Source of the DNA: Gentiana macrophylla
Lineage: Eukaryota > Streptophyta > Magnoliopsida > Gentianales > Gentianaceae
Length of the DNA stretch: 64,000 nt
Assembly (NCBI GenBank): GCA_026214975.1
Contig: JAOBSW010000590.1
Location: 57,683 to 121,682 of the forward strand
Reading direction: 5' to 3'
A program made the position numbers and the translations under genes. Below are positions 11,842 through 23,913 of this stretch, one piece after another. Positions within the stretch are counted from its first letter, which is position 1; each line of letters opens with the position of its first letter. A model generated the notes under the pieces. It saw nothing but the letters and a program-made list of their open reading frames with translations, was not told the DNA's origin and ran no database searches.

Positions 11842-14239
11842 GCGTCGCTAATTTCTTTTATGTGTCTATGGTTACTACTTGTATTAGCTTAAAATTCTCG
11901 AGAATAAGTCAACACTTTTCTTATCTCATTTCTATTTTATTTTTCGTTGGTTGTTACCTTTTAGGAAAATTACCAATTTTTACTACTATCAATTTCGTGT
12001 TATTTTCTATTTTCGTTAGTTGATGACCGAAGTGGTAAGGCCCTCTCGTTCCTTATAAGCTGACATAAACACTTACGAAAGCGATTAAAGTAGAGAGTAA
12101 GCGCGGTCATACTAGTCGGAAATCGACCAAGAATCATCTTCAAGCAGAAATACGAGAATGGTGAAATCGGTGATGAAACACACGAACAAGAAATTTGGAA
12201 CATGCTCTATGGCATGGACAAAACCTGTTAACCCTAATAATAATAATAATAGAAATAATCAAAATCGGAACCGAGAATAATCGTAATAATCCACCAAACC
12301 CGAGACCTATATGTGATCAAGCAGTAGAAGAAACCGGACTAATAATCCCATACTTTTACCTAATGAAGGAGCGAATAATTTGAAATTAAGTCTCATCTTT
12401 TGGTTTAATTGACGCAAGAGCCCAATTCTAGGAGAGGATGATGAAGATCCACATCATCATCTCTATCTTTTGAAGAAGCTGTGCAATCTGACCAAAAGTC
12501 AAGGTGCTCATAAGGAATTAACGAGAATGACTATGTTTCCTTTTTCTTTAAAAGGGACGAGCCGAGATTGGTTTATGTCTCTTCCACATCATTCACTTAC
12601 TAGTTGGGAGGAGATTCAAAGCTGAATTTCGAAACAATATTTCACTCTGGGACGAAATTTGGAATTAAAAGTCGAGGTTGCTAACTTTAGACAAGGATCG
12701 AGGAAACTCTTGGGAATGCGTGGGAAAGGTTTAAAAATTGTTAGAGCGTGTCGATCATGGTTATTCCTTAGATATGCAAATTCAACTCTTACGTAAGTAA
12801 ATTGAGAAAAGACTCACGTGCGGATGTAGATCATGCATGTGGTGGTTCGATTAATGATGAGTGAAGCTCAAGCAGTTCACGATGCTATAGAAAAGATTTC
12901 CAAAAATAACGAATGTGGGAAACCGGTTCTAGCACCGGAAAAGTAGCTTTTTTGCAGGAGAATGTACGTCTAATACGGAAGTTCTAGCACACTTGGAGAA
13001 TTTGAGTAGGAAATTTGATGGTTTACAACGAATAAGAACCAAAATTGAGAAAATAGTACACCAAATGAATACTCAAGTCATGATAATATGGCGTTAGGGA
13101 GTGAAGAACCAACAGGATATTCAAGAGAGGAGGTGAGTTTTTTCAAAGACATAGGAATTTGAACAATGCATACTCAAACTCGTTTAATGCTATTAGAAGA
13201 GATCATCCTACTTATCGATGGTCGAAAACCCTAGTAAGCCGGGACAACCGCCATATCCGAGTCCCATATAGGAATAATAACCAAGTTTATCAAGAAAATA
13301 CATCTAATCGAGAATTTACAATCATTACCAAGATCCTATCCTCAACATACCACTCAAAGTATACGGTAACTCGAGTTCAACTCAACTGCGAGAAGGAGTT
13401 GAAAAATGGGAAAAACTAATGGAAAATATGATGGGTGTAGTATCTACTCAAGCTAAGAATATGGAAACAATGATGACTTCTATTAGTACGTCACTAAAGA
13501 TATGAGTACAATAAAAACATCTATGAGTGGACATGATACGAGAATGAGAACAATAGAAGCCTCGTTGAGGAATATGGAAGATCATTTGAGTAGGGAAGGT
13601 GAGCGTAACAACTGTGGTAGACCCCGGGAGGATTACCAAGCAACAACGATGAGAAACCCAAGAGAGGTAAATGTTGTGGTTACGAGAAGTAGGAAGCTTA
13701 GTGGAAGCAATGGAGTAGAAAACTTTGGGAATAATGAAGTAGAAAATGATTTAGATGGAAAGAATGATGAAACTAAAGATAAAGATGAATTCATCGCGAG
13801 GAAGAAGAAATTATAGATAATTTCTTGAAAAGGAATAAGTTTGGAACACGAAAATGAAGGTGAAAATTGGGTAAAAATCCTAGGATTTTGAAAGACCCTA
13901 TGGATAAAGATTTAAGGAATTTATTCAAGGAACATGTTAGAATAAATGAGAAAGCAGGAAGAACCGAAAAAATCTGAAGTAGAGATTGATTAGAGGAACA
14001 ATTTAAAGAAAAAAATTCAAGAACACGAAACATGGCGACTAAGTAATACTCAAAGGTTTAAGGAAAAGGAAAAGAGAAATTGACTAAGGAGCCAAAGGTT
14101 ATAGATTTAGAATCTTTTACCTACCCTCCTAAAGATCAAATCAAAAGGCAAAAGCGATAAGAAGTATGCTCGTTTCCTTGATACTTTTCGTCATCTTCAT
14201 GTTAATATCCACTGTTATTGAAGCTCTCGATTAATATAC
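11842..14239 (+). pseudogene. Athila-1 leader and gag, heavily disrupted
   Basis: No long frame survives, but gag blocks are readable in pieces. Near 12450-12650 a retrotransposon-gag pattern can be seen (MTMFPFSLKGTSRDWFMSLP then SLTSWEEI and a QYFTLG segment). Around 13159-13816 there are hydrophilic gag and linker pieces. Stops and frame changes recur every 50-200 bp. The first 150-200 bp after the primer site form the untranslated leader. Confidence 0.7.
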
Positions 14240-15002
14240 TGCCTATGGAAAGTTTTTAGAAAGAGATACTATCAAATAAGAAAAAATTAGAGGAATATGA
14301 GAATATATGCCTAAATGAAGAATGTTACGCAGTGCAAAGCATAAGTTACCACCTAAAGCGAAAGATCACGGAAGTTTTACGATTCCATGTGAAATTGGAG
14401 GATTTCTTTTTAAGAAAGTCTTATGTGATCTTGGAGCTAGTATAAATCTCATGTCTTATGAGGATTATAAAAAGCTAGGCATAGGAAAGCTTACTAAGAC
14501 TGAAATGACTCTGCAAATGGCAGATAGATCGATTAAGTACCCTAAAGGAATGATTAAGGATGTACTGGTTAAAGTAGACAAATTCTATTTTCCAGTAGAT
14601 TTTGTAGTTATGGAAATGGAAGAAGGATATTCAGCGCCTCTTATTCTAGGTCGTCCATTTCTAGCTACAGGAAGAACTTTAATCGATGTTCATAAAGGAG
14701 AGTTAATTTTGAGAGTCAATGAAGATGAAGTTGCTTTCAATATTTTTAAAGCTATGAACCATCCATATACATCACCAGAATCATGTTCTTTTATAGAAGA
14801 TATTCATTACATGTCTATGATAATCGATTACCAACTTTTGAAGGCGAGGTTAGAAGAATGCTTAACTCTGTCTATCTATAAAGAAGATGAGGAAGACATT
14901 GAAATGAAAGAGATAATCCTTTCTCTAGATAAAGGAAGCTTTACTTTTAAGCCACCATGGCATAAGTATTTGGAGTTAGAACTAGAAGGACCGAGTTCTT
15001 AA
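14240..15002 (+). pseudogene. Athila-1 aspartic protease region
   Basis: An open frame covers 14322-15002 (226 codons). It holds PPKAKDHGSFTIPCEIGG, then the active-site region LCDLGASINLMSYEDYKKLG, then LILGRPFLATGRTLIDVHKG. Athila proteases typically carry D-L-G at the catalytic triad, so Leu here is lineage-normal rather than damage. The LGRPFL/ATGRTLID block is the usual C-terminal protease motif. A linker rich in Asp/Glu follows before RT. Confidence 0.85.
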
Positions 15003-16570
15003 ATCATCAATAGAAGATCCGCCAAAGAATCTGGAATTGAAACCGTTACCTTTAAATCGAAATATGCTTTTCTAGAAAGCGATAATCTATTACCGATTAT
15101 TATTTCATCTACTTTAAGCGAGCGACAAGAAGATCAATTAATAAGAATGTTAAGAAAGCATAAGAAAGCTTTTGGATGGGCGATTGCCGATATTCGAGGT
15201 ATTAGCCACGAGATTTGTGTTCATAAGATAATTACGAAAGAGGATGCTAAACCTTGTATTCAACATAACGCCGCCTCAACCCAAATTTCTGATTAATCGT
15301 TAAGAAAGAGGTCATTAAGCTATTAGAAATGGGGATAATCTTTCTATATCGGATAGTGAATGGGTGAGTCCAACTCAAGTTGTACCAAAGAAAGGAGGTT
15401 TCACGGTGAAAGAGAATGATAAGAATGAATGGATTCCAAACAAGGAAATTACAGGATATCGAATGTGCATTGATTTTAGAAAACTAAATGATCATACTAA
15501 GAAAGATCATCATCCACTTCCATTCATAGTTCAAATGTTGGAGCGTTTAAGTGGTCATAAGTATTCTTGTTTCTTAGATGGTTATTCGGAGGTTATTCTG
15601 AGATCTTCATTGCGGCGAGGAGATAGGGAAAAGACTACTTTCACATGTCCTTATGGAACTTTTGCGTATAAAAGAATGCCGTTTGGTTTATGTAATGCTC
15701 TGCTACGTTTCAAAGATGTATGATGTCTATATTTTACGATATGGTTGAGAAATTCTTAGAAATTTTTATGGGCGACTTTAGTGTTTATGGAGATTCTTTT
15801 GGTAAATGTTTGTCGCACTTAGAAAGAGTTTTACAACGTTGTGAGGATACCAATTTAGTTCTAAAGCGGGAAAAATGTCATTTAATGGTATCGGAAGGAA
15901 TTGTTTTAGGTCATAGAATCTCGAAATAGGAATTGAAGTTGATAAAGCTAAAGTCGAGGTGATTGAAAAATTACATGCCCAGTTAATCTAAGGACTCTAA
16001 GAGGATTTCTTGGACATGCGAGGATTTTATAGGAGATTTATTGCAGATTTTTCAAAGATAGCAAAGCCTCTAAGTCATTTACTTGAAAAGAAGTACCTTT
16101 TAACTTTGATAGTAAATGTATGGAAGCATTTAAGACCACTGAAAGCGAAGTTGATTCTTGCACAAGTATTGGTAGCTTTTGATGGAATTTACCTTTTGAA
16201 ATTATGTGTGATGCTAGTGATTTATTTGTAGGAGCTGTTTTAGGTCAAAGGTACAATAGAATTCTCAAAGCTATTTACTATGCATCCCACACATTAAACG
16301 CAGCTCGACTTAATTATGCAACTCTGAAAAAGGCTGTTGGGTGTGATTTTTGCCTTAGATAAGTTTAGATCGTATATTGTTGGTTCTAAGGTAATAGTCT
16401 ACCTGAGACCATTCGACTCTCAAGTATTTCTTGAGTAAGAAGAAGGATGCGAAACCACGTCTTCTTAGATGGATTCTCTACTTCAAGAATTTGATATTGA
16501 AATTAAAGATAAAAAAGGAAGTGAAAATGTAGTAGCGAGATCATCTAAGTAGAATGGAGGCGAGGAAGAG
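15003..16570 (+). pseudogene. Athila-1 reverse transcriptase and RNase H, disrupted
   Basis: RT blocks are clear in 15364-15929: WVSPTQVVPKKGG, YRMCIDFRKLNDHTKKDHHP, KYSCFLDGYS, YKRMPFGLCNA, then the catalytic box reading FMGDFSVYGDSF. Athila RT normally has two adjacent Asp residues there. The first is Gly in this copy, which should abolish activity. A stop or frame change falls just before this box (about 15720) and another at 15929. RNase H fragments follow (MCDASDLFVGAVLGQ, YASHTLNAARLNYAT) to about 16560 with several more breaks. Confidence 0.85.
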
Positions 16571-16699
16571 ATAGGGAATGAAATTAAAGATTCATTTCTG
16601 ATGAACAACTATTTAGAATAGATACTCCTTCAACCATGCAATTATTAAAAATAGAATTCCCTCTAAGGAAATCTCACCTTGGTTTGGAGATATCATTAA

Positions 16700-17925
16700 T
16701 TACTTAACTTTGTGATTATATTCCGTCTCATTGGACTTGGCAATGAGAAAAGAAATTCTTTTACGACTTAAAATTTTATTCTTGGGAGGAACCGGACCTT
16801 TTCCGTAAATGTTCGGATGGGATAATCAGAAAATGTGTGCACGATAATGAAATTTTAAGTATTTTATCGTTTTGTCATGATCGTGAGCGAGGAGGACATC
16901 ATGGAGGATGGAAAAGCGCTTTTAAAGTTTTACAATGTGGTTTTTATTGGCCTACACTATATAAAGATGCTTATAAATATGTTAAATCTTGTGAATCTTG
17001 TCAAAAATGGGGAAATGTATCTAAAAAACATGAAATGCCTATGCAACCTATTTTAGAATGTGAGTTATTTGATGTTTGGGGTATAGATTTCATGGGACCT
17101 TTTCTATATCGTTTGGAAAAAGATTTATTCTTGTAATGGTAGATTATGTTTCAAAATGGGTAGAAAAGTGAAGCTCTTCCCACTAATGATACCAAGGTTG
17201 TCATACGATTCCTTAAAAGAACATATTCACTAGATATGGCATTCGAGAGGCGATCATTAGCGATAGAGGTTCACACTTTTGTAATAGACCATTTACTAAG
17301 TTAGTTGAGAAATATGGTGTAACACATAAACTAGGAACGCCCTATCATCCGCAAACCAGTGGTCAGGTAGAGGTGTCAAATAGAGAGATCAAAAGAATCG
17401 TGGAAAAAACAGTTGATTCAAATCGCAAAAGCGGGCAATTAAATTAGATGATGCGTTATGGGCGTCTGAGCGACTTTTAAAACACCAATTGGTTGTTCTC
17501 CTATAAGCTAGTCTTTGGTAAGTCATGTCATCTCCCAGTTGAGTTAGAACACCGAGCTTACAGGCTATTAGATTTCTAAATTTCGATCCTAAAGGTTGTC
17601 GGTGATCATAGATTGCTTCAATTGATGAGAACTAGAAGAATTTCGTCTCTCGATTCTTATGAAAAGCATTTCGAATCTACAAGAGCATACGAAGTCTTTC
17701 CATGATAAGAGAATCTTTAGCGTGAGTTCCATGTAGGTGATCGAGTGCTTTTGTACAATTCACGTTTAAAGTTGTTTCGGGTAAGCTTAAATCAAGATGG
17801 GCGAGTCCATTTAAAGTAACACGGGTTTACAAAGCTGGATTTGTTGGACTAAGCGATGGAAATACAACTTTTATAGCCAATGGCCACAGAGTAAAGTTAT
17901 TTGTGGAGGAGAAGGAATCACCTTG
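16700..17925 (+). pseudogene. Athila-1 integrase, disrupted
   Basis: The zinc-finger region is readable at 16837-17136 (GGHHGGWKSAFKVLQCGFYW, then SCESCQ), with the first DDE Asp in DVWGIDFMGPF. Downstream in other frames lie a second-Asp block ([10 protein letters not shown]) and a Glu block ([18 protein letters not shown]). The C-terminal part ends with FIANGHRVKLFVEEKE near 17920. At least four frame changes break the gene. Confidence 0.85.
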
Positions 17926-18890
17926 AAAGAAGAAATAATGCTCTTGATTGATCCCCGACAAGCTGAAAAAGCAGAGGAAAAATGAAAAAGAAAAGCGAGA
18001 AGCTGGAATCACCAAATACCAGTGCTATCTATCTTTACTCTACTTTTACGTAATTTTAATTATGTTTAAACTCTTTTCGTCTTTTACCGGATAGGCGTAA
18101 AAGAAGCTGGATGTCTTTTAGATAGAATAGGAGTTTTTATTTTACTTTTGAAATTAGGCCTTGATAAAGATGTCGCGTTTTCTATAGAAGCTTTAGTTTT
18201 GAACAAAACAAGAAATTGTTGAGAGAGATCAGATTAAGAGAAGTATGTAATGGAACATCAAGAAGTGCGATAAAAGAAGGCAAAGTTTCTAATGAGATCA
18301 GAATCTGTGGAAAAAGTGAACATGTTGAATGACTGTGGGAAAAACACAACCAAATCCCCAGGATGAGTGTTTGAATATTGTTAGGAAGGAGCGATTAGGT
18401 GGTTATCCGAAAATCGATGGAATTCGAGAGATAATTCAAATGCCTCGTTTTTAGGAGTTAGGTTGATCGGCGTTATATCGAACTTTGGAAGATTTAGAAA
18501 TCGAAGAATCGAGGAACCCTTAAGTTTGAGTCCTTTATTTTATTTTATAAAATTTTAGCATAACTTCGAGAATTTTATAATTGGATCTTTATGAAAATTT
18601 GAGGAGTTTTATAAAAATTTTATAAAAGTTGTTTTTTTTTAGTTTTAATTTAAGCGTTTTATAAAAGTTGATATAAATTTATTAAATTTTTATAAGCTTT
18701 TATTAAAGTGTTATAAAGATTTTATTAAATTTTTATAAATTGTTATAAAATTATAAAAGTTCCTTCAAATTTTATTTTAAGAAAATTTTATAAACTTATT
18801 TTAAGACTTTAATTAAGTTTTATTAGAATTTGTATAAGTTTTATTCAAAAAAATCATAAAAAAATCGAAAAATAGAAAAATTTGTTCACG
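17926..18890 (+). other. AT-rich spacer downstream of Athila-1 pol
   Basis: Non-coding. From about 18530 to 18880 it is built from short imperfect repeats of TTTTATAAA and related motifs, with almost no G or C. It separates pol from the env-position ORFs. Confidence 0.6.
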
Positions 18891-18892
18891 GA

Positions 18893-18923
18893 CCGATCCG
18901 GCCTTAATACCGGACCGGTCGGG
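18893..18923 (+). promoter_or_regulatory. Internal copy of the LTR bipartite palindrome
   Basis: Contains CGGACCGATCCGGCC, then TTAATA, then CCGGACCGGTC, closely matching the LTR promoter motif at 10436-10466. It lies 440 bp upstream of the env-position ORF. No TATA box is evident just downstream. An inverted counterpart lies at 21199-21234. Confidence 0.5.
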
Positions 18924-19362
18924 TTCAAAATCATAAAAAAAGCGGGACCTCTTTTTTTCTTCTTCTTCTTCCCTAATTCTTCCAACAACATGACCGCACC
19001 CCACACACCAAACCCCACCACTCGAATTTTTTTTCAATTCTTCCACAAAAATTCACCTCTCACACTACCACTACTTGATTTCTTCCTCTTTTCATCTCTT
19101 CTCTTCTACACAAAATTGAAAAAAATCAAAAGGGTCAAAAACAAGCTCCATTCATTCCGGCGACTTTAGCACTTTTCCGGCCTACTTTTCAACGTTTTCT
19201 ACACTATAAGGTATAATCTAGTTTATTTAGTTGTCAATTTCGTATTTTTCATAATTTTTTAGATTAATTTCAACTGTTTTGATTTTTGAGTGTGTTGTGA
19301 CATTATTATTTTTTGCTGTTTTTGTTGTTGTTTTTGTTGATTGGCATTACCAATATCGTAGA

Positions 19363-20829
19363 ATGGCTGAGTCGAGTACTAGAGTCTCTAAAAAGAGAAA
19401 ATCAAAAATTCCAATTTCAACTCCTGTCGTAGGCACAGTAATTTTATCACCTGAGGAGGAAGCTGTAAGTTTTGAAACAACCGCATCACCTGAGGCTAAG
19501 AAAGCATATAAGAAAATTTATAGTAAGTGTGATGTTCTGGTTGAAAAAGGATTAGACTTGGATGACTTAGGTGATGAAGTCAAGAATATCTTTAGAAGGC
19601 GTCAGTGGTTAGATTTAGCAGCCAGAAGGGAAGGGGAGATTAACACGACTATAGTAGCTGAGTTTTATTCGGTTTTATCTACTTTGTCAGAAGAACAGCT
19701 TACTCAGTCGGAAACTGTACCCTTACGAGCCAGAAATATTCCTTTTAACCCTGCCGTCATTAATGCAATTTTAGGAGTTGAGGTTTTTCCTGATGAGGAG
19801 GATTACAGGGTAGTTTATAATTTAGATGATCCTGCTAGTTTTGAGCAGACTGCCCTGAGAGCCCAGACTGTTTTTGACCCGACCGCGGTGTGGGTTGAAA
19901 ATCGGTTTAATTACGGGAACTGTTTTAGAGGTTTAAGGGCAATTAAAAGATTTATTAGCCATAATCTCTATCCTTCTAGTAAACATACTGCTTTTGGAAA
20001 GGAAGATGTATGTATCGCTTGGGCTATGGTAAATGATGTTAGAGTGGATGTTGGAAAGGTCATGTTTAAAAGAATTTTTGAGAGTATTGTCATCGCCAGA
20101 CCAGGGAGTCATCTTTACTTCCCTTGTTTTATCTCTGATTTATGTCGTAGGTTGGGAGTACCATTCACGCCTAATGACAAGTTATCTCTGGGTGATGGAA
20201 ATCGATTGGACTAGTTTGACTAGTCTTCCGGATGGTAGTATTAGCTCTTTGCTTAGAAGGCGTCAAACTCGGCCCAGCTCCACCGATTTTACATCTTCTT
20301 CTTTTCCATCTTTTTCTAGTCGGCCTCAACAAACTCCTTTCTCCAACACTATCACATATGACATGTTTCAATCTTTAGTGACGGATGTTGCGGCGTGGTC
20401 AAGCCAATGTGGCTTTATTATTTGAGAGTACTAAGCGTGGTGTGATGATATTCGTAGAGGTTTAAGAAAGAGCAGCGATTTGCTTCGTAATCCTACTTTT
20501 GATGATCCCGCCTATCCACCTTGTCAGTCTGATCCGTATACCTTACCACAGTGGGAAACACCTATTCCACCACAGTCGAGCTTTCATCCATAGAATATCC
20601 TTTTGGAAGCCAATCTAGTGGGACACGGTGTATTTTAAACAGTGTTCGAGAGACCGGCGATGTCGAGTTGGGAGGATTCAGCGAGTTTGCACATGTCACG
20701 TCTGGCATGAGTTCGATGGGTCTTGATAGTTCAGTCAGGACCACGACTTCAGCTCATCCATCAGCTTCTCAGTCGTTTCCGAGTTCGAGTTTTCAAGTTG
20801 ATCCGGAGGAAGATTATGATGAAGATTGA
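19363..20829 (+). pseudogene. Athila-1 env-position ORF 1: 'putative plant transposon protein' domain
   Basis: The clean frame 19363-20214 starts MAESSTRVSKKRKSKIPI, a basic, nuclear-signal-like N-terminus. An upstream in-frame ATG at 19279 would add a hydrophobic leader of 28 residues. The middle (about residues 85-280) matches the plant 'putative plant transposon protein' pattern: WLDLAAR, TTIVAEFYSVLS, RNIPFNPAVINAILGVEVF, and a C-terminal HLYFPCFISDLCRRLGVPFT. A frame change near 20205 moves the reading to a Ser/Thr-rich tail, and a stop falls near 20423. The tail resumes to an acidic end at 20829. Athila elements carry such ORFs where retroviruses have env. No transmembrane fusion machinery is visible here, so an envelope role is not supported. 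Confidence 0.75.
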
Positions 20830-21396
20830 ATTTTAATGATTGATTAAACATGTTTACTACACATTTTATTGCATTCGACTTTTGTCATTTAACTATTGGT
20901 TTGTTTTCAATTTTCGTTTAGTTTGATGTTACAATCGATTTTATAAAAATTTGGTTTGCATTTTAAATCGGTTTAGTTTTTATAAAAACTATAAAAAAAA
21001 AAAACCCAAAAATAATTTTCGTATAATTACTACGTCATTTTACAAAAATATAATGTGTCGTTTTATCCGTTCGTATCAAGTTAAATTAACTTTTACAACG
21101 TATCTTCGAGGAAAGAGTTAGTAATAGGCACGTGAAGTAAAAATAACCAAAGTTCAAATTGACTTTCACCTCTGTCCCTCAATCAAAAGCGAGGATGAGG
21201 CCGGACCGGTCCGGCTATACTCGGCCCGATCCGTGAAGGAAACAGCATGACTCATTTTTGAGTGCGTCTCGTTCATCCACGTATGTATTACTTTCTATCT
21301 ATATAAAGGAGGCCAGGGAATGAGGAAAGGATACCATTTCTTTCACCTTTGCCTATCTACTTCAATTGTAATTTTATTTTTTTGCAAGTTTTAAAA
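20830..21396 (+). promoter_or_regulatory. Inter-ORF region of Athila-1 with inverted palindrome and TATA box
   Basis: A perfect 14-bp CCGGACCGGTCCGG at 21201-21214, extended to GCCGGACCGGTCCGGC, is followed by a degenerate second half to about 21234 in inverted order relative to 18893. At 21300-21307 a TATATAAA box precedes AAGGAGG and a leader, and the first ATG (21397) lies about 90 nt downstream. This resembles the LTR promoter, where the palindrome and TATATAAA are also paired. It suggests an internal promoter for the next ORF. Confidence 0.5.
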
Positions 21397-22213
21397 ATGT
21401 CGAACCACTCCTCACCGTCTGTAAATTCTTACGAGCCTAATACACGGATCATCCGAATCGCAAGCTTCTAATGAGAGTATAAATTTACACCCTCGTTTTG
21501 CTAATTCTCCAATCTATTGGAGAAAGGTTTGAATTTTGATAAAATTGATCGGTGGGGTAAAACTCTCATTAGGAGTTTCGGTTGGAAAAAATTTGTCAAG
21601 ATACACCGAGAGGGCGGGTAAATGTCTCGATAGTGCGAGAATTTTATTCTGCTGATGGCGACATCTATGATCGATATCACACTGATTGTTCTGGTAAGAG
21701 AGTGGTTGTTCCCTTCTCTTCATCTATCATCAACCAAATTTTTGAAATTCACCGATTCTTATGCCACATTTTGAAATGCAATGGGGACTACAAAATCCTC
21801 TAATCATTTGAATAAAGTACACGAGTCTTTCCAATGTCTGTTCCGCTTTTTGATACAAATCACGACATGTCAACACGAGCTTTACTTCCACATCTAAAGC
21901 GTGGAAGCATTTTATAAATTCTCGAGTTTATCCCACTGGGATTTTGGAAGTTTAAGCGAGAATGAAATGCTTCTACTTTTGCTTTGGCATTCGGTGTATT
22001 TGTTGATTGGGGTATATTGATTCAAAGGGCAGTGTTGGAGTTTGGGATCACGAGAGGTAGTAGGGAAACCTATGCCTAATTCATGGATGATATCACGTTT
22101 GTGTATTCTTACGAATGGAGTAGAAGAGCTGGAGACGGATGAAATTTTTCCGTCTAGAGATAGTCGGTTTGGATTGCTACCAGTTGATACACCGGGTTGT
22201 TCGTCTACCATCT
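21397..22213 (+). pseudogene. Athila-1 env-position ORF 2: second, degenerate domain of the same kind
   Basis: Starts MSNHSSPSVNSYEPNTR and is soon interrupted. Near 21570-21760 it contains GWKKFVKI, then VNVSIVREFYSADGD, then VVVPFSSSIINQIFEI. These blocks align by eye in order with WLDLAAR, TTIVAEFYSVLS and IPFNPAVINAILG of the first ORF. At least four frame breaks occur before the last weakly coding stretch at 22200. It is a second copy of the domain, diverged from the first, so it is not a recent tandem duplication. Confidence 0.55.
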
Positions 22214-23433
22214 AGAGAGTTGTTAGTGGTTTGTTAGTAATATTTAAGTTTTAATAAGTTAAATTAAGTTAAGTTTGAAGTTCTTTAGTTAAGTTTGTAA
22301 TAATATATCTTGTTTAATATATATGTCTTAGTTTTTAAGTTGTTTGTTTTATTTAATGATATAATTAGTATACGCTAAAATAAAATCGGAAAAATAACGT
22401 TAATAGATAATTTTAATTTTATTTTGAACCTACTTCTTTACTACTTATTGAACATCGACGATGCCACTTAAGTAAGTGGGGAGTAGAGTTAGGTTAGAAA
22501 ATTCATTAAAATTTTAGAAAAATAGTCAAAAAATAATAATTATATTATATGTCTAATTTAGATTTTAGTAAGATTTTAAGTTTATATAATTGAGTAATTA
22601 ATATTAGATATTGTTTTTATAAAATTATATAAGTATGATTGATATTTATAAGTAAAATTTTTAGAATCATTTTCAATACGAATTATGAATTTGGAATTGG
22701 ATTAAGTTTATTGATTTTGGCACCACAAAAAATATAACTATAGCCAAATAACCTACCTCAGGCCTTGATTAGAGTGATCAAGACCTCACTCGAAATTGTC
22801 AATTGTGATTAAATAACCGAGCTTTAGCTATTTTGGTCTACATTTCCTTGAAATACCATAAGTTTATGCATCTTATAAAGAGATGGAGACATAAAAGCTA
22901 AGTTTTGGTATATCTTGAGATTGGAAAAATTAGATAAGTAGTAGTATATTCGATCTTACCTCATGACACTTGCAACATAGCCGATTTTGGTAATAAGTTC
23001 GGATATATTAATATTCTATAAAAAATTAAGAACGAAGCACCATATTTTTACGTAATTAATCAAATATCAGGTATCTTCCTTATCTGTGATTAACAACTTA
23101 AAAATAAAAAGAACAAATCGGTTGTAGCTACCAATGATTGGAGTGAGTAGGGTATTATCACGAAATGTCCTATATCACTATGAGGTAATTAAGCTCCCGA
23201 TTGCCTGATGATAGTAGTCCAGCTAGGGTATTATCACGAAATGTCCTATTGCTGGGAATGAAGGCACAAGATAAAATGAAAGAGGAAAAGTTGAATCATA
23301 AGATCTCAGGAATTATTACAAGTTTAAGGAAACCGGACTTGTAATTTTCGATCGAAAGAGTAGTACTCGATCAATCTTGATGAAGCAATGCTGTAAGTTT
23401 GATTTTCTACACACACTCACGCTTTTATTTCTT

Positions 23434-23477
<44 letters not shown>

Positions 23478-23899
23478 TCTGAAAAAAGATGCTAAGAATA
23501 TGTTTTTTTTCAAAAATATGAAGATGTAGACGCATGCGACTTGCCTCTTTCTCTTCTCTTTTTGATTTCCTTTTCCGATTAACCAACATCTTGAACCTAA
23601 ACTCTATAAGCCATTTTTGTCAACTACTTTCTTGAAATTTCCGATTCGAAATTTCATAATAGTTGCGATTAAAAATAATTACGATATTTTATTTATACTT
23701 CTTAAGTATTACATATATAATTTTATCTAAATAATATTTAATGTTTAAGTTATTTCAGTTATATACTCTTTCTGTCTTCTTAAGATTTTAAATTAAGATA
23801 GATAATATATTTATAATATTGACAAAGTATATTATAATCTGAAAAATTATACTATCTTTTATTATCGCTTATTTTTTGCTCAGGGACGATCAAAAGCTA
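22214..23899 (+). other. 3' non-coding region of Athila-1
   Basis: AT-rich with no supportable ORF. It includes two perfect 26-bp direct repeats (23149-23174 and 23224-23249) and a run of 31 adenines at 23440-23470. It ends at the polypurine tract. Confidence 0.6.
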
Positions 23900-23913
23900 A
23901 GTGGGGAGTAATT
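23900..23913 (+). other. Polypurine tract of Athila-1
   Basis: AAGTGGGGAGTAATT-type tract abutting the 3' LTR start (TGATG). The preceding GGGACGATCAAA is also found just upstream of the Athila-2 tract, so the motif is shared between the two families. Confidence 0.8.

Noticed and set aside
19279..19362. Hydrophobic leader on the Athila-1 env-position ORF as evidence of an envelope signal peptide
   Set aside because: The next ATG (MAESSTRVSKKRKSK) gives a typical nuclear-type start; the T-rich leader looks like UTR, and no further membrane segment exists.
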